This document shows, one piece after another, positions 20,130 through 30,833 of a stretch of 64,000 nt of DNA. The first letter of the stretch is position 1. The number at the start of each line of letters is the position of its first letter. Position numbers and translations under genes: made by a program. Under the pieces are notes generated by a model, which was not told the origin of the DNA, did not search any database, and saw only the letters and a list, made by a program, of their open reading frames with translations. Origin of the DNA: Bufo bufo (Eukaryota > Chordata > Amphibia > Anura > Bufonidae); NCBI RefSeq assembly GCF_905171765.1, contig NC_053390.1:509691444-509755443 (forward strand), written 5' to 3'.

Positions 20130-21362
20130 ATGGAATCAGCTAGTTCCCGAACAGCGTTCCACTACGAGGAGGAGGATGACCCGGACTGGAGGGATGCAGT
20201 CCGGAAAGGCATCTGGCATGAGGCCCTGTAAGATGTACAGCGTCGGCGGGACGAAAGTCTCCCCAGTGAGGAGCAGCAGTTGCAGATGCGAGTGTCCCTG
20301 CGAATGCCCCTCCTGGCAGAGCAGCCCCTGGATGAGTGGGTGACAGAACTCAAGAGCCTGGTATGGAAGGAGCTTTGGCTAGATGACGCCTACCAGGCAC
20401 TCTGGTGGTACTCTATTCAGCACTCCCCCTGGATGGCTGAGCACAACAGGTCCGAGGGTGAGGATTACGATGGCCCTGGCCTATTGTTTAAAGCCTTTGC
20501 AGAACCAGAGTTCGGAAATGCTGGAGACTTCCGGTTCTGGGATATCTATGACTACAGGGAGGGTATGCATGATTGGGCTACAGCGAGAGAGGTGAGACAA
20601 GACCTGGCATCTCTAGTGACAAGAGAGTTTGAGCTGGTGCAGGATTACCAATACCTCCTCAGCTCAACTCAGCCCCAATATACACTGCAGGAGAGCTGGG
20701 TGGAAGTCCCAGACCTACAACCCTACAGCTGGGAAGACCCGACTGAGGTATCCACTGCTTCACTACTAGCTGTGGAGGTAGGGAACCTTATAGACTGGTC
20801 CTGGTAGGTCCCCCAGTCGGCAGGTGGAGATGGGACCGAGGTCTCTCTTACGGCCCTTCAGGGATGCTGGGCAACCGGGCCAGATCCACAACTACAGCCA
20901 GAGTTCCTGAGAGCATGGACAGTCGGTCCTACTCCCCAGCGGCCAAATATGTTATTGGGAGAGCAGACAACTGGTCTCTTCCCCCATCGGCAGCTTACCC
21001 TACAGAGAGAGGAGACAACCGGTCTCTCTCCCCAGCGGCAGCCTGAAATTCCGGAAGAGGAGACAGCTGTTCCCTCTTCTTAATTACAGAGGGACCTCAT
21101 AGACTGGTCCTGGAGGGAACCCCAACTGGCAGGTGGAGATGGGACCGAGGTCTCTCTACTGGCTCTTCAGGGATGCTGGGCAGCCGGCCCAGATACCCAA
21201 CTGCAGCTGGAAGTATCAGGAGGGAGGACAGTCGGTCCTACTCCTCAGCAGCAGCTGCTCAACCGGGTCATGGGGGTATTGGAGGAGACAGCAATACCCA
21301 CTGACCCAATCCCAGTGGAAAAGCTGGCCTCTGCCCAACAAATACCCACAGCTCCAAGCTAG
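20130..21362 (+). pseudogene. Unrecognised acidic, Trp-rich gag-position protein
   Basis: From ATG 20130 one reading frame stays open to 21362 apart from three nonsense codons (TAA 20229-20231, TAG 20805-20807, TAA 21081-21083), and it even reads on past the TAG at 21360 to 21559. No indel is needed. The first part is acidic and tryptophan rich (DEWVTELKSLVWKELWLDD, YQALWWYSIQHSPWMAEH, GDFRFWDIYDYREGMHDW). A peptide module (LIDWSW, GGDGTEVSL-ALQGCWA-GPD-QLQ) occurs twice, at about 20785-20960 and 21088-21260. Its position after the primer site suggests a gag-like role, but I see no zinc knuckle, protease or RT. No family recognised. Confidence 0.6.
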
Positions 21363-21531
21363 AGAACAACAATGCAGCAAGGAGTAACAGATGCCCACTC
21401 AACAGCTGAGGATAAACAGAACAGAGCCAGGCCCCAGAGTTCAACAGGACCACTGTTTGTTTATGGGTGGGCTACTCGACTAACTCAGGCACCGACCAAC
21501 AGGAGGTCAGGTACCTGGTTAGTATACTGTT

Positions 21532-21544
21532 GGGAGGGGAGAAA
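21532..21544 (+). other. Polypurine tract
   Basis: GGGAGGGGAGAAA lies immediately 5' of the 3' LTR, the expected plus-strand primer position. Confidence 0.8.
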
Positions 21545-21725
21545 TGTGACGGACTGAACCGTCACTGGGGCTGCTGAAGAAGCCTGAGGGCTAGCCTTCT
21601 TCCTACAGACTATGGACCCAGAACTATGGAGACCTCTCAGACCTTTTGGTGTTACAAAGAAGGGTGTCAATCCAGCAACACAAAAAGAGTTAATTCTGCA
21701 CTGAGACTCCCACTGATTGTGTTAG

Positions 21726-22217
21726 TGTCACGGAACCATGAACCAGACGTACAACAAGAGATAAGTGAAAATAAGAAGGCTTTATTGAAAATAAAGCTGT
21801 AAAGCAAAAGTCCAAACGGATGGCGAAACCGAAGCAGAGTCTTAGCGAAGCCAGAGGTCAGGAACCAGAAGGGTAGTCAGACGAAGCCAGGATCAGGAAC
21901 CAGCAGGGTAGTCAGACGAAGCCAGGATCAGGAACCAGCAGGGTAGTCGGACGAAACCAGGATCAGGAACCAGCAGGGTAGTCGGACGAAACCAGGATCA
22001 GGAACCAGAAGCAGCAGCAGACTAGAAGCATGTGAACACAGGAGGACCAAGCAAGGAACTGAAGCCACAGACCTCCTATATATGTGAGTTAGGCATCCAG
22101 CTCCTCCCAGTGGGAAGGAGGAGCCGCAGGGTGGAAGGCTACAAGAAACCCAGAAACCAAGATGGCCGCCAGCACATGTCAAACGAAGGAGAACAGCAAG
22201 AAGGTAAGACCATGACA
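21726..22217 (-). mobile_element. Nested solo LTR, TSD GTTAG
   Basis: 492 bp from TGTCACGGAACC to GACCATGACA, flanked by GTTAG at 21721-21725 and 22218-22222. On the minus strand a TATATAGG box (about 22080) precedes AATAAA (about 21795), so the element is in minus orientation. A 33-bp minisatellite occupies 21870-22010. Confidence 0.85.
21870..22010 (+). repeat. 33-bp minisatellite
   Basis: Four to five copies of a unit containing CCAGGATCAGGAACCAGCAG followed by GGTAGTCGGACGAA, inside the nested LTR. Confidence 0.9.
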
Positions 22218-23042
22218 GTTAGTGATGGGATTAAGATAGCTGACTCTAGGAGTAGCCGACTCCGGTGTAGATGAGTAGATCACCCTATGATACACTCAAA
22301 GAGATAATCCCATTGCATGTGTCTCCTCTCTCCCTATTCATTCATTAAGATACTGGGGGAGGGATGTCTGTTTGCATGTTGTTCATGGTTGAACTATATA
22401 TATACTGAGTTGGTATTCAATAAAGTGAGTTCCTGTTTTACCCTCAACATAGAGCCTCGTCTCATGTGTGGGGGAAAAAGCTATATTTACTCTGGGGATT
22501 GCTATCGGTATTATACTCCCCTGGGATTACAGCACGGTTCTACCCACTGGAAACTGGATCATGGTTTTTGGCCCAGGGTGGGTGGAGGACAGCGAGACCC
22601 CAACCAAGCTGTAACGCTGGAAGTGGGGACTACAGTGCTGATGGTGTCCGGTGGACTGCTTGGAAGTACTCGGTGAGCACTAGGAAACATCGATTGGAGG
22701 AGGCACCCAGTCGGGGTGCCAAGCGGTCCGTCACAATTGTGTTTACAGAATATTTGCATGTCTTCTGTGTTTTGTACCCACTCCTGCTTTTGTCTTCCAA
22801 ATCATGATCCAATCCTGATGCAAAATAGAGACCATGTGATACAGGCCTTATGGCTGCTCTGAAGTCAGGATCCGTTGTTTTTCTCATTTTTCTGTCCTTT
22901 TGACAGATCAGAAAAAAGGTAAAATAAATGGTTATGTCAACAAGGCCAAACAGGTGAGGTGGCAATAGAATCAGGAGCCAAGACAGTGGCCCAGTGACAC
23001 AGTGGTGAGGGTAGCAACAGCATGAGGAGTCAACACAGTGGC

Positions 23043-24820
23043 TGTCACAGTGGGGAGTGGAGGAAACCCCTCACCGTACAATGTGGGGAAGATAGGATAG
23101 CAGCTAAGCCTGGAAAATGGAGCTGGAAACCAACTAAGCATCCCTAAATCCTATCCCCGACCTCCTGACTGTATGAGCCGCCCTTGATGGTAGGGGGGCT
23201 CATACTCTCGAACTGGGACCTATTGACCCTAACGGTCCCTGCAATATGGAGTCAGAAGGTGGAGACAACCGATTCCTCCACGACACTGAGGAACCGGAGT
23301 CTCCAACAGGCCTAGCAACAAAGGGGAAGAAAGCAGCCAGCAATGAATGATACGACAGGTAAGTGTCCAGAGGCAGAAAACACCACTGCCAACAGGACCA
23401 ACTTGGACACCTACCTGACACAGCAGCCACCAGGAACTTGAGCCGTCCACGCCGCTAACACGGGATCCTGGTAATGCGCATAGGCCCAAACACCCACACT
23501 GTCACGGGTAGAGTCACGGGACTCAAGATAGAGCGGAGGTGCACTCCCTGAGCTGCCACCTGGTCCCCTGTCCCTGCCTGCTTTCACCACCTGCCCTAGG
23601 TGACGGAGCGCAACTGGGCGACAGTCCCTAACCTACTAAGTGCAAGCAGAGAGAAAGAGACAGCAGGGAAGAGGACAGCCACTGAGAAGTTACAATAAGC
23701 GGACAAGAGGTAGAACAAAAACGGAAGGTGAGGCGGGTCAACTAGCCAGGAGGTCACATCAGAACAACGGAAGAGGCAAAGATAAATTCGTAAACAAGCC
23801 GAGGTCAAAATCCGAGAGGTAGCGTCAAGGTACAGGGAGCAGGCAGAAGAGGTGTCAAGAGGCGGATCGAGGTTCAATTCCAGAGGTAGCTTAATAACAA
23901 TAAAGTACACAGCCTATAGGACGAAAATCACAGGCAACCTGTAGCCAGCAGGTCGCCTGTATTTATAGTGGGGAGTGAGGGTCATGTGACGTGGCCAGCG
24001 TCACATGACCGACAGACAAACAAGTCGAGCACCGAGTGATCAGCTTGGCGCTCAAGGCAGACCTAGGAGCAGGGAGCCTCCCAGATAGCAAGGCCACCCT
24101 GGTAACGAGGCCAAACACAGATCCTCGCTCCCGAAGCTAAGCAGCAGGTCTGCCGCTGATGGGAGACCGAATGTGCCTTCGGCGCCCCGTTACACACACC
24201 AGGCAGGACCCAGCATGAACACCAAACACAGAATCAAGTAGTAGCAACCTGGACCACCATGCGGTATGAACCATGGTGGCACCAGGCCACGCTGCTTGTA
24301 GTTTTCCCTCCGGGGAACTCTAGGGATCCACTTCCGGAGGTTAGGACATACAAAGGATATGTCTGGCATCCATGCTGACCTAAAACACCAAACAGGCCAG
24401 ACATGAAACACCAAACCAGACATAACAACAAACCCCAAACATAAACCCACACCAAACATACAACAAATGACGTAGGGTAACTGAAACAGACACAAAGGGG
24501 TGACATAAGAAGACATCAGGGGACATTGATGTCCCATAAGGTGGCCCTCAAGGACAGGGCAGATGGAATAGCACCAGCTCCTCAAGACACTGAAGACAAT
24601 CTGAACCCAGGCTCACAACTCCAGAACAATAAGAGCCATGATCCCACACCCAGCTCCACCTTACACACCTCTTAACCCTGTGCTTACCAGAATGGAAAGG
24701 AAGACTGCCTTAAAGGGGAAGTGCCCCCTCATGCAACAACAACACGTTGCCACTGGCAACAAGCATGCATAGCAAAAGTGTTATGGTCCACTAACACCAG
24801 ACCATGACACAGCCGTGACA
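23043..24820 (-). mobile_element. Solo LTR in the minisatellite, TSD GTGGC
   Basis: Begins TGTCACAGTGGGG and ends CAGCCGTGACA, with GTGGC at 23038-23042 and 24821-24825. It is about 1.08 kb without the nested LTR. Minus orientation is suggested by similarity of its minus strand to the LTR at 59746 (CACTTCCCCTTTAAG block). It also shares the GAGCCGCCCTTGATGGTAGG segment with that family. Confidence 0.8.
23500..24194 (-). mobile_element. Nested solo LTR, gypsy family A, TSD CACAC
   Basis: 695 bp, the inverse of the LTRs at 11809 and 60801, with CACAC at 23495-23499 and 24195-24199. It keeps the promoter palindrome (TCATGTGACG and GTCACATGAC near 23980-24010) and TATTTATAGTGGGG. Confidence 0.9.
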
Positions 24821-24920
24821 GTGGCCCAGTGACAGAGTGGTGAGGGTAGCAACAGCGTGAGGAGTCAACACAGTGGCCCAGTGACAGAGTGGTGAGGTGG
24901 CAACAGCATAAGGAGTCAAC

Positions 24921-25887
24921 TGTCATGTTCTAACATGGGTACAACAGACCCCTAGAACATCTCACCACGAAGAATACATCAAAGCAAGCATACACAGATA
25001 AATAACAATGAGCAGAAAACTGGATCAGCAGGTAAGGAACCAGTAGCAAGAAATACCACTGGACCAAGTGCACCGATTTTACTTGGGGCCAAACCCAGAG
25101 AGCAGAAACACAGGGATCCCCATTCTTCACAGAGCCCCAGATGGTAGGGATGAACTTAGCAAAAGCTCACTGGTTGCATCTCCAGGATGGTCCTGGTGCA
25201 CTTGGCCACTTACCTGCAGAGACTGCTGGAGAAAGCACCAGCAGTCCAAACAACGACTGGAACCCAGGCAGATGTACTGGAACCCGAACACCGCACAGGA
25301 CACAGTACCAACAACACACATTGGAACCAGCACACCAGTAACTGCCTGGACCCCCATGCGGAAGGATGCATGGCGGTCTCAGGCAGAGCTGCTCACAGAC
25401 TCAATGTCCTCCCTCTGGAGAACCCAGGAGCACTCTCAGCAAAGGCACAGACAGGGGAATGTCTAGACTCCATGCAGGACAATACAAAGCAGAAACAGAC
25501 CAGACACAGAACAACAACCTAGACATGGCACATACATGAAAATGTCTGGACTCCATGCAAGACGACTCGTTGCAGTCACAGACCAAACACACCGGACAAA
25601 TAACCAGGAAAGGCAGGAAGACCAGGTGACCTTGAAGTCTTACTAGGTGGCCACAAAGACTGGGAAGAAGGAAACCCAGGTAAGGTGCATAGCTCCAGCA
25701 TCCAACAAGGCTGGAGAACAACTGACTCCCTGGCTAACAGCAACAGTATTAAATAGCACCTAGAGACCACACCCAGACCAAGACCCTAACACCACAAGAA
25801 CCAGACAGGGAAAGAAACAAGCATACAAGAAGCAGTGCACACACAGGCTACCAAAACTACACATCGCCCCCTGGCAACCAGCATACA
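24921..25887 (-). mobile_element. LTR-like sequence without target duplication
   Basis: About 967 bp from TGTCATGTTCTAAC to CCAGCATACA. Its minus strand resembles the LTR at 23043 (start CTGGTTGCCAGGGGGC, CTATTTAATAC as a possible TATA box). The flanks differ (TCAAC and CATGT), and the hAT transposase starts abruptly at its right edge. That suggests recombination or deletion rather than a simple insertion. Confidence 0.55.
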
Positions 25888-27621
25888 CATGTGGTATGCT
25901 GGGGAAGCACTCCAAATTGTGCCTGCAATGGAGGCTGAGGACAAGGTGGAGGAAGAGGAGGCAGCGGAGGACATTGGCGCAGCACCCACAGCTTGAGAAC
26001 GTGAAGGTGGCAGTGCTCTCACCTGGCCAAGTTGCTGGTGTGGCAGTAATGACGGCTTGGGACTCTCCATCTTGGCACGGCACAAGCCATCAATTCTCTG
26101 AAAGGTGCAGAGTCCACTACATGGAAAGGGAGGGACTGCGCCGTTGGATGAGTGGATGCATACTTGTCTTTTGCAATCGCCTCTGTGATCGATTGCTGAC
26201 AAAATAAGTGATGAGGAGTAGGAGAAGGAGGAGCAAGAGCATCAGGACCAGTAGATGATGGGAAGGAAACACGGCTCCCTTCTGCTGAGATGGTGGAGCT
26301 TTGACTGCAGGTAAGGGGTGTGGGCCACTGGGAGATGCAGCGGTTGCTGCGTCAGGCTGTACCACTACATTAGTGCCATGGTTTTCCCAGGCCACTTTAT
26401 GGTGGTGCTGCATGTGTTGGCCCAGGGCCGTGGTGCCAACATTGGCACCCTGGCCATGCTTCAACTTCTGCCCACAGATTCTGCAAATGGCCATGCTGAA
26501 CTCCTGCGATGGCTTGATGAAACGTGTAAATCTGGGAGAGTGAAGAGGGGTGCCACTGTATATGCTTATACAATTTTGGTGTAATAAAGACCGGGACCTA
26601 CAGAACTTTACCACGAGTGCTGGAGCCTCTATTTTTCTACACTTTATGATGTCTGGACTGGCTTGGGTCTGCTCCGTGCACAGAGTCACAGGATGAAATT
26701 GGGTGAGCTGGACAACTTACTATTTCTACTTTTGATGAAAAATTGTCACACCGCCGAGTATGACATTTTCACCCCTCCACTCTGTGCTGATTGCCTGCTA
26801 CTGCTGCTTCCATGAAACCCTGCACCGCTACTTCATTCCGAACAGGTAGGTTCCTGCATAGCAGGCGATCTACCACGGGCACGTTTGGCTCCCGACCTCC
26901 CACTGCTACCACCCTGCTCACGGCCTTGCTACCACCCTGCTGACTCAGCCACTGCCTCACATGCAAGCCGCCACCCTCTTTTCCTGATGATGATAAAGCC
27001 CCCTCTTAACCCGGCTCCCACGTGTGATCGGCCAAATCAACGTCCACTACTGTCTGCACGTTACTGATGTCACCCTCACCATTCTCAGGGCCGCTTGCCT
27101 GACCGCTTACAACACCATCTCCCATGCGACTCTCATAGTCGCTACTTGCCCAACTACTGGAGGGACAATGGATCTCTCCTCCACATCTTGGCTGGGCAGT
27201 AGCTGCTGACTGTCCTCAATAAGTTTGTCCTTGCTGAAAAGCGGAGCAGAGTTGATGGCATACAATACTTCCGGAGCAGAAGGAACAGAAAATGAAAGAG
27301 GCAGGTTCAGGACAGGTGGGGGCACAGAGCTTGTTTACTGGGCCATGCCAACTAAGCGTTGTCTCAGAGGAATTCACCGACTCCTGGCTAGCGGTGTCTG
27401 ATGTCAGTTGAGATGATGTTGAAGACGGAGTCAACCATTCAAAGGACAGTTAGGTTGCTGGTCAAAACACGACCGATGGATGACAATGGCAGTTCTGGCC
27501 TGTCACTGTGAATGCTGCTACCACCACCCCTCTTCCTTCTGCTGCTACTTCTACCAGCTCCAGAAACAATTTTGCCACTGCCAGTTTCCTTAGAAGGGCC
27601 TGGCACCTGTCTAGTGGACAT
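25888..27621 (-). pseudogene. hAT transposase copy 1, N-terminal half
   Basis: The start codon is likely at 27621, since the equivalent copy 2 begins MSDRQVTGPSKE. A disordered serine-rich region follows. The BED zinc finger lies in the 26689-26117 frame (MAICRICGQKLKHGQGANVG, then TTALGQHMQHHH, about 26512-26390). The DDE catalytic region is missing, because homology with copy 2 stops at the LTR edge at 25888. Several frameshifts separate the open pieces. The family is the ZBED/Ac-like group of hAT. This copy is inactive. Confidence 0.75.
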
Positions 27622-27639
27622 ATTGTACTGTAACTGTAA

Positions 27640-28160
27640 GTGTAAAATAGCAGTAGTGTGAGGCCACAATTTCACTCCAGAATCAAGGATAAATGGATGT
27701 ACTTATATATAAAAGAACACGAGCACCGTAATATCTGTAGTATCAGGCTGCAATTTACCCCAATTACATATTTGAGGATTAACAGATTTATTTATGTAAA
27801 AAAGAACGTAAACACCCTAAAAGCTGTCATATCAGGCCATAATTTCACCCCAATTACACAATTAAGGAGGATTAAATTATGTATTAAAGAATGTGAACAC
27901 CCTAATATCTGTAGTATCAAGCTGAAATTTCACCCCAATTACACAATCTTGGATTAATGGATTTACTTGTGGATAAAAGAACGTGAACCCCCCAAAATCT
28001 GTAGTAGAAGACCGCAATTTCACCATATTAACAGATTCAAGGATTAATAGAATTACTTATGTATACAAGAATGCAAACAACCTAAAATCAGTAGTATTAG
28101 AACACTTTTTAACCCCAATTAGTGCAGCAAGGTGTAATAGAATAGCTCCTATTAGCCAAG
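27640..28160 (-). repeat. About 100-bp tandem array upstream of hAT copy 1
   Basis: About five degenerate units with CTGTAGTATCAGG, AATTTCACCCCAATTACA, AAGGATTAATRGATTTACTT and AAAGAACGTGAACACC. Located just 5' of the transposase start, as in copy 2. The open frames at 27658-28243 are repeat products. Confidence 0.8.
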
Positions 28161-28570
28161 CTTTACACTGTTCATTTGGTCCCTGCTCTCTTCCCTATAG
28201 TGTGGATAATGCCTCCCTATTATATCCCTACACTATCACTTAGCTCTCACTGAACTGCTCAATAGTAAGTTTTTTTTGTAAATAAAGTATTTCTTAATAA
28301 AGTTCACTGGAAAATGGCAGAGAGACTTTTTATAGAGCTGTGGCATCAAAGGGGCTGGCTATCTGCTGATTGGCTGTCTGCAAGGCATTATGGGTGATCC
28401 CTCGTTCTCGGGCTTGTTACTTCCTCTTTCTAACATATGCAGCAGCCATTTTAGAAAAAATCTGATTTGTTACCACGAATCGCAAGGAAATTCAACTTCA
28501 TGACTAATAGAATTTTTCCTGAAATTCAGATCGAATTCCACTTCATCAATTTCGATTCACTCAACTCTAT

Positions 28571-29408
28571 TTAAGTACACAAAAGCCCCACACCTCGGAC
28601 TTAGTAGTTTAACTTTGATGTCATGGAATCAAGTGTCCATTCCATGACATCACGTTGCAACCTAGACAGATTCCATTACATGATAATGTGGTCCATTGAG
28701 TGCCATTGGTATTCCTTGTGTGATGGATCAGGCACAGCGGTCATGTTTTCTGATATAAATGAAACCATGACAGCAGTGTTAACAGAGCATTATTTGTAGC
28801 CGCTATCTAACTAATTTCCTAAACTGCAATAAAAAGTATATTGAGAAGAGCTTGATACTTATTGTACTCATTAGTACAATTCATGTCTTTCTGTTTGCCT
28901 TTCTAGAATTTACAATTGAAATTAACTAAAGATCAGAACAACAGGTCTTGCCTCAAGACAATAAATAATATAACCTTGTAACGGCATCCAAAAATATTCC
29001 ATGCTTCAAGCTGCAGTGTTTTATGGGTAGAACAAAATGTCTCCACTTTGCTGTTTTAATTAAATGAATGAATCATTTCTGCTGGAGGTTAAAAGAGGTT
29101 CATTCATCTTTTTGTTTGTCTAGATATTTGTGAGGTGGTAAAAGATCTTGCAATTACTAGAGAGCTTTTATAAAACAGATTCAATTGAAGATGACCTCGT
29201 ACATTACGATTGCAGAGATGTTCATGACACCAGCCATCATTATCTTGTTTGTCTAAAATAGATGCTCTATTGTAACAGAATGCGTTCAGCTAATACAAGT
29301 TTTCAAGTGAGTAGAGTGAATCCAAAAATCAAGGATCAAAGTCTAGGTCATTCATTTGAGAGAAATGTAATGTAATTCTGGTTTTGTCTCTATAATAATT
29401 TAGAATTG
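28571..29408. other. No gene or repeat recognised
   Basis: Moderately A+T-rich sequence with no supported ORF and no obvious repeat. It may be single-copy host DNA. Confidence 0.45.
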
Positions 29409-29412
29409 CTAC

Positions 29413-30202
29413 TGTGGCAATGTGAATAGTGATGGGTGCAGTAAAGTCCCAGGGAAGAATGAAAAACGGGTGTTGTTTGCATCAGGAGCGTGTCACCAAG
29501 GGGCCTGGCCTTGGTGGAGCAAAGGACCTAGATATAGGTGGCCACCAAGTTAGTTGGTGGACACCAAGCTACTTAGCTTAGCTGGGTCCAGCTAGTCCAG
29601 GGCGGACTTTTACTGGGAACAGGCAATGTGTTGGGTGGGTGCCTGTTCCCCATGCTCCACTCCGGGATTTAAGAATATGCCCATGTCCAGGGATGGTATT
29701 TAATCCTGTTTCTGGACCTGGGTGTGGCTCCCAGTCTGGGGAAGGAGACAGAGTTTTTGTGAAACACAGTCCTGCTGGAAGCTCTGGAAGAATAATCTCA
29801 GCTGGGCTGGTTGAGGGGCCACGGGGCTAGGTGTTAGCCGGATTGTTGGGGGACGCCGTGATGCTTGGGCGCAAGTGGTCACAAGGCCGGAGTCGGGAAG
29901 ACTACTGGGCCACACTGCCCCAAAAAGGCACTGGACTTTAAACCGTGTGTGAACGGTGCTCTGTACAGCCAGGAGGCTGATGGACGTTGGGCTGGGAAAG
30001 CCGCATGTTATGACCGTGTGTGAACGGTGCTTTAGGTGAGTCAGGTTATGTTATGTTTAGTTAGAACTCAGCAGGTGTTTATTTTGTATAATTTATGTTT
30101 GTTTTGCTGAGGTGCCAAATAAAGCGATGTTTGGACCTGAAACTTGGTGTCTGGCGAAGATACTTGTGTGAATGACCCCCGGAGAAGAGCTAACCCCCCA
30201 CA
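29413..30202 (+). mobile_element. Solo LTR, TSD CTAC
   Basis: 790 bp from TGTGGCAATGTG to CCCCCCACA with CTAC at 29409-29412 and 30203-30206. AATAAAGCGATG near 30118 is a plausible polyadenylation signal. The short inverted ends TGTGG/CCACA support LTR identity. An internal duplicate ACCGTGTGTGAACGGTGCT occurs twice (about 29942 and 30012). Retroelement family not assigned. Confidence 0.75.
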
Positions 30203-30206
30203 CTAC

Positions 30207-30829
30207 TTAAAATAAGTTTTATCAGGTTCTCAACTGGTCTTCACTATTTATGCCAGCAAAGCAGCTTCAATAGTTTACAATAGTGGTTTTCAAAATATTT
30301 TTAACACATAGAACACTAAGGTCGACACATAAACTTTTTTATGCAGATTTTGCAAATCCAATATAAATCTGTATGTGTTACATGCAGATTTTACCATGGA
30401 TTGTGCTGTGGATTTGCTGGAGATTCCACTATATGCTTTGCATTTTAAAAGACGCTATTCAACATCATAGGCCTAATAATTATTTGTTATACCCCAGATT
30501 TGTTATTATTTTGTATAAAACAAATTCTCTGAATATTTTTAGTGCACCAAACAGAACACTCCGCCCCTTTTTAAAAGTTCACACTGTGCTTCCTTTTTTC
30601 TCCAAACATATGGTACCTTTGGTTTTGGTGAAAGAGAAAGAATTTCAGTTTTGTTTCATGATACCAAGGCACTTAAATCCAGAATGTCTTTGCTTTATCT
30701 AAGGCAGGATTTTCTTTTGGCAAATCTTTGTTTTTAGCAAGCAATGCTGCAGAAGTTCATGTGGCAGCCAAACACTGCATATAAGATACTAGTCCAGAGG
30801 CAGCTCTATTAAGATTTATCCTGGTCTCC
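30207..30829. other. No gene or repeat recognised
   Basis: The 109-codon open frame at 30373-30702 has no recognisable domain. The region may be single-copy host sequence, continuing across the solo LTR from 28571-29408. Confidence 0.4.
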
Positions 30830-30833
30830 TTAA

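Larger units (their letters stand above)
19334..22735 (+). mobile_element. Non-autonomous LTR retrotransposon with one long frame
   Basis: 5' LTR 19334-20012, tRNA-Leu-type primer site 20013-20032, internal region of about 1.53 kb, purine tract 21532-21544, and 3' LTR 21545-22735 (about 0.69 kb once a nested LTR is removed). LTRs start TGTGACGGACTG and end GTCCGTCACA (GATCCGTTACA in the 5' copy). The internal region encodes only one gag-like frame and no protease, RT or integrase, so it must depend on enzymes from another element. The flanks are ATTAA and ATTGT, so no clean target duplication remains. Confidence 0.85.
21545..22735 (+). repeat. 3' LTR, interrupted
   Basis: Begins TGTGACGGACTG and ends CGGTCCGTCACA. 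It carries the nested solo LTR 21726-22217. AATAAA near 22419 corresponds to the polyadenylation signal of the 5' copy. Confidence 0.85.
22965..24920 (+). repeat. 51-bp minisatellite, split by an LTR
   Basis: Units of the type GTGGCCCAGTGACAGAGTGG then TGAGGTGGCAACAGCATGAG at 22965-23042 and 24821-24920. It is the same family as the larger array at 53755-54960. The LTR at 23043-24820 sits between the two parts. Confidence 0.85.
22741..28570 (-). mobile_element. hAT element copy 1, degraded and invaded by LTRs
   Basis: Same layout as copy 2 (53679-57970): the marker ATTTGCATGTCTTCTGTG (near 22754), a 51-bp minisatellite, a minus-strand transposase with BED finger, and an upstream array of about 100-bp units. 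The right end is CGATTCACTCAACTCTA near 28570. Three LTR sequences have inserted into its 3' half. The left end is truncated against the neighbouring LTR element. No target duplication could be identified, so the outer limits are approximate. Confidence 0.6.

Noticed and set aside
19329..22740. Target duplication for the non-autonomous LTR element
   Set aside because: The flanks are ATTAA and ATTGT. Only three of five bases agree, so no duplication is claimed. Mutation or recombination is possible.
24921..25887. Simple solo LTR insertion into hAT copy 1
   Set aside because: The two flanks differ and hAT sequence is missing at the right edge, so a plain insertion does not explain it.
28571..30829. 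Host gene in the apparently single-copy stretch around the solo LTR
   Set aside because: No ORF with domain content and no splice-like structure. Only one 109-codon frame without recognisable features.
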